Assembly (NCBI GenBank): GCA_036824045.1
Contig: DAITAZ010000042.1
Coordinates: 1-31,650, forward strand
Direction: 5' to 3'
Length of the DNA: 31,650 bases
Source: DAITAZ01 sp036824045
GTDB taxonomy: Bacteria; Pseudomonadota; Gammaproteobacteria; Burkholderiales; Rhodocyclaceae
The notes under the pieces were generated by a model that ran no database searches, was not told the origin of the DNA, and worked only from the letters and a program-made list of their open reading frames with translations. This document shows, piece after piece, positions 25,855 through 31,650 of this stretch. Made by a program: the position numbers and the translations under genes. How positions within the stretch are numbered: the stretch's first letter is position 1; each line of letters opens with the position of its first letter.

Positions 25855-28800
25855 TCAGGCGGGCTCGGGCATCAATAGCGGGGCGGGCGCTGCAGCGGGG
25901 GCTGGAGAAGCCTCGGACGGCGGCGTGGCAGGTTCGCCCTGGCGGGCTGCCGCCAGGGCCTCGGCCAGTTGTTCCACCGCCTCCATCAGCCCCATGCCCA
26001 GGGCGCGCAGGCCGGCGGCTCCGCCCTGGCGGCAGGCCTGTTCCAGCCGCAGCGCGGCCTGGATCGCCTCCGGCGCCAGGAAGTTGGCCACCGTGCCCTT
26101 GATGGCGTGGGTGACGCGGGCGATCTCCGGCAGATCCACCCGGCGGATGGATTGGGCCAGACGGTCAAGATCGCGGCGGTAATCGGCCAGGAAAACGTCC
26201 GCCAGTTCCAGGAAGAGCGCTTCGTCGCCCCCCATCAGCTCCACCACTTCCGCCCGGTCGAAAGGCGCGGCCTTGCCCCCTTCGCTGGCGGGCCGGGCGG
26301 CAGCCGAGCGGCGCCCCATCTCCCGCAGCAGGGAACCAAGCACGACCGCATCCACCGGTTTGGCGATGTAACTGTCCATGCCCGCGGCGAGGCACTTTTC
26401 CCGATCGCCGGAGAGCGCGTTGGCGGTCATGGCCACGATCGGCATGCGGCGCAGCCGTGCATCCGCCAGCGCCCGGATGTGGCGGGTGGCCTCGAATCCC
26501 CCCATCACCGGCATCTGCACGTCCATCAGCACCACGTCGAAATGGCGGGCCTGCACCAGCGCCACCGCCTCGGCCCCGTTATCCACCGTAAACACCCGGT
26601 GGCCCATCTTGCGCAGCAGCCGCTGGGCCAGGATCTGGTTCACCGGATTGTCTTCCGCCAGCAGGATCTCCAGCGCCGGGGCTTCGTCCGGCGGCGACAG
26701 CTCTTCGGGCGTGGCCACGGCCGCCGCCATGGGTGTGACTTCGCTGAGCACGATGGCGTCGAGCAGGCTGGAAGGCTGCACCGGCGTCTGCAGGCACACC
26801 CCCTCGAACCCCGCGGGCCGCGCCTGGCCCGGCAGGCACAGCAGCACCGCCGGCAGTTCCGTCCCGAAGGCCTCGCGCAGGCGCCCCAGCCCCTGCGCGA
26901 TGCGCCCGTGCAGGGACGCCTCGGCCAGCAGCAGCATGCCCACGGGCTCGCCGGCGCGGCGGGCCTGCTCCAGCACCACGGCCGCCGCATCCACGCTGGC
27001 CGCCGACAGGGGACGCAACTGCCAGCTCGTCAGGATTTCTTCCAGCCGGTTGCGGTGGCCGTCATCGGCCTCCAGCACCAGCACGGTCATGCCCAGCAGC
27101 GGAGATTCGCACCGTGGCGGCACTTCCTCCACGTTTTCCAGTTCCTGCAGGCGGGCGGTGAAATAGAAGGTGCTGCCCTGGCCCGGCTGGCTGCGCACCC
27201 AGATCCGTCCGCCCATGCGGTCCACCAGGCGGCGGCAGATGGCCAGGCCCAACCCGGTGCCGCCGTACTCGCGGGTGGTGGAGCTGTCCGCCTGGGAGAA
27301 GGACTCGAAAATCATCTGCTGCTTGTCCAACGCAATGCCGATGCCCGGGTCCTGCACCGAGAAGCGCAGATCCGTGGGGCCGTCTTCTGCCGCCGCCGGT
27401 TCCACCTGCAGGGTCACCACCCCGTCGCGGGAGAACTTGATCGCGTTGGAAAGCAGGTTCATCACCACCTGGCGCAAGCGGTGCGGATCGCCCAGGCGGT
27501 TGTCGCTCACCGTTGGCGCGATCTCCAGGCGCAGGGCCAGCCCCCGTTCCCCGGCCCGGGGCTCCAGGAGCCGCGTGGTGAGGGTCAGGCACTCGTTGAG
27601 GCTGAAGGGGATGGACTCGAAATCCAGCTTGCCGGATTCGATCTTGGAGAAGTCCAGGATGTCGTTGATGATGCCCAGCAGCGCATCCGCCGAACCCTTG
27701 ACCAGTTCCAGGTATTCCCGCTGCTCTGCGTTGAGCGGCGTGCCCAGGGCCAGATCGGTCATGCCGATGATGGCGTTCATGGGGGTGCGGATCTCGTGGC
27801 TCATGGTGGCCAGGAAGGCACTCTTGGCACGGCTGGCGGCTTCCGCCGCTTCCTTGGCGGCGCGCATTTCCGTTTCCGCCATCTTGCGCTCGGAAATGTC
27901 CACGATCACCCCGAGGATGCCCTCCACGCTGCCATCGGCGCGGGAGTAGGTGGAGCGGTGGCAGATGGTGTCGTACATGCCGCCGCCGGGCGCGGTCATC
28001 TGCGCCTCGTACACCTGCACCCCGCCCTGCTCCAGCAGTTCCAGATCGTGGCCGTGGTGCCACTGGGCCTCCCGCAGCGGCAGCAGGTCGAACACGTTGT
28101 GGCCGATCCACTGCTCCCGGCGGATGCCCAGCAGTTCCTCGCAGGCCCGGTTGCAGCCCAGGTAGCGCCCGTCCCGGTGCTTGAAGTAGATGGGCAGGGG
28201 CACCACCTCGATCAATTGCTCCACGAACAGCAGCTGCTCCTTCAGCCGCCGCTCGGCCTGGCGGCGCTCGGTGCAGTCCGCCGCCGAACCCGCGAACCCC
28301 GTGAGCCGCCCGTTTTCGTCCCGCACCGCGCGCAGGCTCACCTCCACCCACAGCATGCCGCCGTCCCGATGGCGCAGATGCAGTTCCAGCCGCCGCTCCA
28401 GGTGGCCGCCCGTGGTCAGGCGGCGCAACGCCTCGCCCACCTGCCGCCGGTCCGCCCGGGGGAACAGGTTGAGCGCCGGGCGCCCCAGGGTTTCCTCCAC
28501 CGGCCGGCCGGTCAGGCTGAACCAGGCGGGGTTGAGGTACACCAGCCGGCCCCGGGCGTCGGTCTGGAACACCACTTCCGTCAGGTTTTCCACCACCGAG
28601 CGGTAGCGCCGTTCGCTCTCGGCCAGGGCCGCGTGCTGGTCGAACAAGCGGATGGAGGCCCAGTTGAGGGCCTGGTTGAGCTGGCTCAGTTCCACCGAAG
28701 GCGCGGTGGCCGGCAACACCGCGCCACAGTTCCCGGCCAGGTTCCCGGCGAACCGGGCGGCGGCATTGAGCGCGCCCATGGCCCGGCGCAGATACAGGGT

Positions 28801-29385
28801 CACCAATGCGGTGGACAGCACCACCAGGGCCAGCCCCACTTCCAGCGTCTGGCGCAGCACCTGGCTGCGGGCCTCGGCGGCCCGGCGCGCCTCCAGCGCC
28901 ACCCGCACCCAGCCCAGTTCCCCCCGCTCGCCCACGGGGGCCCAGGCCAGGATCAGGTCCTGCCCCTCACCCAGGCCGCTGGCCACCCGCTGCACCCACT
29001 CTTCGGCGTCGGCCGGGAGCGCCAGCCGGGTCGCCGGCATGGCGGCGGCCTCCGTCCCGGCGCGGGCCTTCAGCACCCAGCCATCCGGCCCCACCACGGT
29101 CAGGCTGTGCAGATCGCCAAAGGCCTGCACATGCTCGAACAAGGTATCGATGGCCGGCAGGTCCCCCGCCGCCACATCCGCCGCCCCCGAGCGGGCCAGC
29201 GAATCCGCCAGCCCCTTGGCCTGCCCCTTGAGCAGGTCGGCGGTGAAACGGTACTGCTCGCCCGCGGCGTACACGCCGTACACCCCCACGCAGGCGGCGA
29301 GCAACAGGGCGTAGAGCAGAGAGAGCTGCTGGTAGAGCCGGGCCGGTCGGACCCGCTCCAGGAGCGCACGCAGGCGGGTAAGCAT
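25855..29385 (-). CDS. Hybrid sensor histidine kinase with two PAS domains, receiver and HPt
   Basis: Membrane phosphorelay kinase of 1176 residues. One membrane segment lies at about 16-38, a periplasmic sensor of about 145 residues follows, and a second segment lies near 190-212. Then come two PAS/PAC units (about 265-390 and 395-510), HisKA with His530 in TMSHEIRTPMN, and a HATPase with NLLSNAIKF and GTGLGLAI. A degenerate receiver (about 755-870) and an intact receiver with Asp955 in MDVQMPVMGG follow, then HPt with His1093 in THAIKGT and an Ala/Pro-rich tail. It is encoded 22 bases after the HD-GYP regulator gene, so the two probably form one signalling pair. The ATG at 29385 has no clear Shine-Dalgarno sequence; an upstream start inside the regulator gene is possible. 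Confidence 0.92.
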   Translation of the reverse strand: MLTRLRALLERVRPARLYQQLSLLYALLLAACVGVYGVYAAGEQYRFTADLLKGQAKGLADSLARSGAADVAAGDLPAIDTLFEHVQAFGDLHSLTVVGPDGWVLKARAGTEAAAMPATRLALPADAEEWVQRVASGLGEGQDLILAWAPVGERGELGWVRVALEARRAAEARSQVLRQTLEVGLALVVLSTALVTLYLRRAMGALNAAARFAGNLAGNCGAVLPATAPSVELSQLNQALNWASIRLFDQHAALAESERRYRSVVENLTEVVFQTDARGRLVYLNPAWFSLTGRPVEETLGRPALNLFPRADRRQVGEALRRLTTGGHLERRLELHLRHRDGGMLWVEVSLRAVRDENGRLTGFAGSAADCTERRQAERRLKEQLLFVEQLIEVVPLPIYFKHRDGRYLGCNRACEELLGIRREQWIGHNVFDLLPLREAQWHHGHDLELLEQGGVQVYEAQMTAPGGGMYDTICHRSTYSRADGSVEGILGVIVDISERKMAETEMRAAKEAAEAASRAKSAFLATMSHEIRTPMNAIIGMTDLALGTPLNAEQREYLELVKGSADALLGIINDILDFSKIESGKLDFESIPFSLNECLTLTTRLLEPRAGERGLALRLEIAPTVSDNRLGDPHRLRQVVMNLLSNAIKFSRDGVVTLQVEPAAAEDGPTDLRFSVQDPGIGIALDKQQMIFESFSQADSSTTREYGGTGLGLAICRRLVDRMGGRIWVRSQPGQGSTFYFTARLQELENVEEVPPRCESPLLGMTVLVLEADDGHRNRLEEILTSWQLRPLSAASVDAAAVVLEQARRAGEPVGMLLLAEASLHGRIAQGLGRLREAFGTELPAVLLCLPGQARPAGFEGVCLQTPVQPSSLLDAIVLSEVTPMAAAVATPEELSPPDEAPALEILLAEDNPVNQILAQRLLRKMGHRVFTVDNGAEAVALVQARHFDVVLMDVQMPVMGGFEATRHIRALADARLRRMPIVAMTANALSGDREKCLAAGMDSYIAKPVDAVVLGSLLREMGRRSAAARPASEGGKAAPFDRAEVVELMGGDEALFLELADVFLADYRRDLDRLAQSIRRVDLPEIARVTHAIKGTVANFLAPEAIQAALRLEQACRQGGAAGLRALGMGLMEAVEQLAEALAAARQGEPATPPSEASPAPAAAPAPLLMPEPA

Positions 29386-29407
29386 GGGGATGCCCGGGCC
29401 GGTGGCG

Positions 29408-30442
29408 TTAGCTGTCCTGGTAGCGATCGCGCACCGCCAGCACCTCGTCCCAACCGGCGAGGAAGGCATCCACGCAGGCAGGGTCGAAATGCTGGGCGCG
29501 GCCGCTTTCCAGGAATGCGCGGGCCTCCTCCAAAGGCCAGGCCTTTTTGTAGGGCCGTTCGGAAGTCAGGGCGTCGAACACGTCCGCCACCGCCACGATC
29601 CGCCCCTCGATGGGGATGACCTCGCCGGCCTGACCGGCCGGATAGCCGGAACCGTCGAACTTCTCATGATGGGTCAGGGCAATGCGGGCCGCCATCTGCA
29701 ACACCGGCGAGGCGCTGTCCTTGAGGATCTCGTAGCCGATGGTGGAATGCAGCTTCATGATCTCGAACTCTTCCGGCGTCAGCCGGCCCGGCTTGAGCAG
29801 GATGTGATCCGGCGTGCCCAGCTTGCCCACGTCGTGCATGGGGGCCGCGTGCAGGATCATGTGCTCGAACTCCTCCCCCAGCCCCAGCCCCCGTGCGATG
29901 AGCAACGAGAAGTTGGCCATGCGCTGGATGTGGGCGCCGGTTTCCGGGTCCCGGAATTCCGCCGCCTTCGCCAACCGCAGGATCGTCTCCTGCTCCCGGC
30001 TGTAGATCAGCTCCGTGGCCTTCTTCACCTCCCGCGCCAGCACATGGGCCTGGTCCTTCAGGCTCACGTGCTGCTGGCGCAGGCCGAGCATGTTGCGCAC
30101 CCGGGCCGAAAACTCCATCCGGTCCACCGGCTTGGTCAGGAAATCCGTCGCCCCCGCCTCCAGCGCCCGGTAGCGCACCGCCTTCTCGTGGTCCGCCGTG
30201 ACCATCAGCATCGGGGTATTCACCCGCTCCGGCACCGAACGGATGCGCTCAATAAACTCGATCCCGTCCATCACCGGCATCATGTAATCGACGATGATGA
30301 GATCCGGATCTTCCGCAATGCAGTGGGCCAGCCCCTCCTCGGGGGAGGTGAAACACGTGGGCTTGCACCCGCCCAGGCGGGTGACCAGCCCCTGCATCAG
30401 GGTGATGTTGATCGGCGTGTCGTCAACGATGACTACGTCCAT
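29408..30442 (-). CDS. HD-GYP response regulator (RpfG-type cyclic-di-GMP phosphodiesterase)
   Basis: A 344-residue two-domain response regulator. The receiver (about 1-120) has the acidic pair DD at 7-8, phospho-acceptor Asp52 in VDYMMPVMDG and Lys104 in TKPVD. The C-terminal HD-GYP domain (about 150-335) has HDVGK at 203-207, HHEKFDGSGYPAG with GYP at 266-268 and VADVFDALTSERPYK. It should hydrolyse cyclic-di-GMP when phosphorylated, lowering the signal that favours matrix production. The ATG at 30442 (MDVVIVDD) starts exactly at the receiver; GAGAGG lies just upstream. It heads an operon with the hybrid kinase. Upstream, divergent and 140 bases away, is the PHB-depolymerase-like gene. Confidence 0.93.
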   Translation of the reverse strand: MDVVIVDDTPINITLMQGLVTRLGGCKPTCFTSPEEGLAHCIAEDPDLIIVDYMMPVMDGIEFIERIRSVPERVNTPMLMVTADHEKAVRYRALEAGATDFLTKPVDRMEFSARVRNMLGLRQQHVSLKDQAHVLAREVKKATELIYSREQETILRLAKAAEFRDPETGAHIQRMANFSLLIARGLGLGEEFEHMILHAAPMHDVGKLGTPDHILLKPGRLTPEEFEIMKLHSTIGYEILKDSASPVLQMAARIALTHHEKFDGSGYPAGQAGEVIPIEGRIVAVADVFDALTSERPYKKAWPLEEARAFLESGRAQHFDPACVDAFLAGWDEVLAVRDRYQDS

Positions 30443-30487
30443 GAGCCTCTCGCAATGATGAGCGGCAGCCTCGCCCGCCGCTCGGCC

Positions 30488-30505
30488 GGGAGCACGCTTG
30501 CTCCC
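30488..30505. repeat. Inverted repeat in the divergent HD-GYP/depolymerase promoter region
   Basis: GGGAGCA (30488-30494) and TGCTCCC (30499-30505) form a perfect 7-bp dyad with a 4-base centre. It lies 46 bases upstream of the HD-GYP start and 78 bases upstream of the depolymerase start, so it could be an operator shared by both or a leader hairpin. Confidence 0.4.
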
Positions 30506-30582
30506 CACCCGGGCTGCGTCGCACCACGCAACAACCCGGCGTACGATGAGGTTTATCGACGCCACACAGGAGGTTCTTGAGC

Positions 30583-31641
30583 ATGCAGAACAACAAAGTC
30601 AGCCCCCGCTCCGGCTGGCTGCGCACACTGGCGGGCGGGCTGCTCGCCACCCTGGCCACCGCCCTCCACGCGGCACCGCCCCTGCCCCCGCTCGGCGCGC
30701 CCGCCGAGCTCACCGTCTCCGGCATTTCCTCCGGCGGCTACATGGCCGTCCAGTACCACGTGGCCCACGCCCGCACCGTGCGCGGCGCCGGCGTGCTCGC
30801 CGCCGGGCCCTACCTCTGCGCCGGCGGCAGCACCCTCGCCGCCATGTACAACTGCATGAACCCCGGCGCCTGGACCCCCCTGCCCGCCACCGCCACCCTC
30901 CACGCCGACACCCGCGCCCTGGCCGCCCGCGGCCGCATCGACGACCCCGCCGCCCTCGCGGGCAGCCGCGTCTGGCTGTTCTCCGGCACCCGGGACGCCA
31001 CCGTCAGCCCCGGCGTCGTCCAGGCCCTGGCCGACTACTACAAAGGCTTCGTCCGCCCCGGCGACATCCACCTGGAAAACACCGTCGCCGCCGGCCACGC
31101 CATGATCACCACCGACTACGGCGGCGCCTGCAACACCACCGCCAGCCCCTACATCAACGACTGCGACTTCGACGCCGCCCACGCCCTGCTCCAACACCTG
31201 CTCGGCCCCCTCGCCCCCGCCGGCGCCGACCAGGACGGCCAACTCATCAGCTTCGACCAGAAAGAATTCACCGCCGGCCAGCCCGGCGCCATCGCCCTGG
31301 ACGACAGCGGCTACGCCTACATCCCCAACACCTGCCGCGCCGGCGGCTGCCGCGTGCACATCGCCTTCCACGGCTGCCGCCAGGGCGCCGAAACCCTCGG
31401 CGACACCTTCGCCCGCCACGCCGGCTACAACCGCTGGGCCGCCAGCAACCGGCTCATCATCCTCTACCCCCAAGCCATCCCCCGCCACGGCTGGGGCAAC
31501 TGGAGCGCCCCCAACTTCGTCTACAACCCCCGCGGCTGCTGGGACTGGTGGGGCTACACCGGCAGCGACTACGCCAGCCGCAACGCCCCCCAGATCAAAG
31601 CCATCCGCGCAATGGTCGACAGGCTCACCACCCCGCCCTAG
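30583..31641 (+). CDS. Secreted poly(3-hydroxybutyrate) depolymerase-like esterase
   Basis: A 352-residue alpha/beta-hydrolase of the PHB depolymerase family with a signal peptide (hydrophobic core LAGGLLATLATALHA, mature from about APPLPP). The lipase box GISSGG near residue 50 carries the nucleophilic Ser. SGTRDATVSP supplies Asp, VAAGHAM supplies His, and AFHGCRQG near the C-terminus is the oxyanion motif. Oxyanion His located after the triad is the order of type II catalytic domains, as in Rhodospirillum rubrum PhaZ1. No linker or substrate-binding domain follows, so denatured or short-chain polymer, or another ester, may be the substrate. AGGAGG ends 9 bases before ATG 30583; TTG at 30577 is too close. 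Codon third positions are almost all C or G. Confidence 0.87.
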   Translation: MQNNKVSPRSGWLRTLAGGLLATLATALHAAPPLPPLGAPAELTVSGISSGGYMAVQYHVAHARTVRGAGVLAAGPYLCAGGSTLAAMYNCMNPGAWTPLPATATLHADTRALAARGRIDDPAALAGSRVWLFSGTRDATVSPGVVQALADYYKGFVRPGDIHLENTVAAGHAMITTDYGGACNTTASPYINDCDFDAAHALLQHLLGPLAPAGADQDGQLISFDQKEFTAGQPGAIALDDSGYAYIPNTCRAGGCRVHIAFHGCRQGAETLGDTFARHAGYNRWAASNRLIILYPQAIPRHGWGNWSAPNFVYNPRGCWDWWGYTGSDYASRNAPQIKAIRAMVDRLTTPP

Positions 31642-31650
31642 CCCCCACCG

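Noticed and set aside
25969..29619. Open frame of 1216 codons on the plus strand
   Set aside because: Antisense shadow of the second hybrid kinase, with low-complexity composition and no ribosome-binding site or domains.
30488..30501. GG-N10-GC with TTGCT upstream of the depolymerase gene
   Set aside because: The -12 element matches sigma-54 but the -24 part does not resemble TGGCACG, and the bases belong to an inverted repeat. Not called as a promoter.

Overview
The window is a very GC-rich (by eye around 70%), gene-dense stretch of a Gram-negative chromosome. Gene content points to a betaproteobacterium, probably of the Rhodocyclales/Zoogloea-Azoarcus kind: PEP-CTERM/exosortase A-associated genes, an OmpA-type barrel, tripartite hybrid kinases, a DyP peroxidase and a PHB-depolymerase-like enzyme. 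This placement is inferred from gene content and composition only. The sequence is a draft assembly: a 100-N gap at 8574-8673 is flanked on both sides by the same 55 bases.

Layout. 1-2.7 kb: a DyP-type peroxidase (-), a secreted HExxH metallopeptidase (+) and a small secreted cysteine-containing protein (-). 2.9-6.8 kb: a GAF/PAS hybrid histidine kinase (-). 7.0-10.2 kb: an outer-membrane barrel (-), a YbfB/YjiJ-like MFS transporter broken by the gap (-) and its divergent AraC-type regulator (+). 10.2-24.1 kb: a two-armed exopolysaccharide locus of the exosortase A (XrtA) type. The minus arm runs from 21162 down to 10238: glycosyltransferase, Wzx-like flippase, GT2, two GT4 enzymes, an AMP-forming acyl-CoA ligase, a PLP decarboxylase and an asparagine-synthase-like enzyme. 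The plus arm runs from 21360 to 24111: an acyl carrier protein, two alpha/beta-hydrolase-fold proteins and a secreted TPR protein. 24.5-25.4 kb: a PEP-CTERM protein (-) behind a strong sigma-54-type promoter. 25.9-30.4 kb: a hybrid kinase with an HD-GYP response regulator (-). 30.6-31.6 kb: a secreted PHB-depolymerase-like enzyme (+).

How it fits together. The glycosyltransferases and flippase can build and export a lipid-linked glycan. The ligase, ACP, decarboxylase, asparagine-synthase-like enzyme and two hydrolase-fold proteins look like a small pathway that activates an acid, carries it as a thioester, makes an amine by decarboxylation and forms an amide or ester. These families are known to travel with exosortase A loci, but to my knowledge their substrate and product are undefined. 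Key residues here are unusual: one hydrolase has Cys and the other Arg at the nucleophile position, and the asparagine-synthase-like protein lacks the glutaminase Cys2. This is the best candidate for an undescribed system in the window. The exosortase itself is not here. The PEP-CTERM protein, its sigma-54-type promoter and the c-di-GMP-type signalling genes suggest regulated surface or floc formation.
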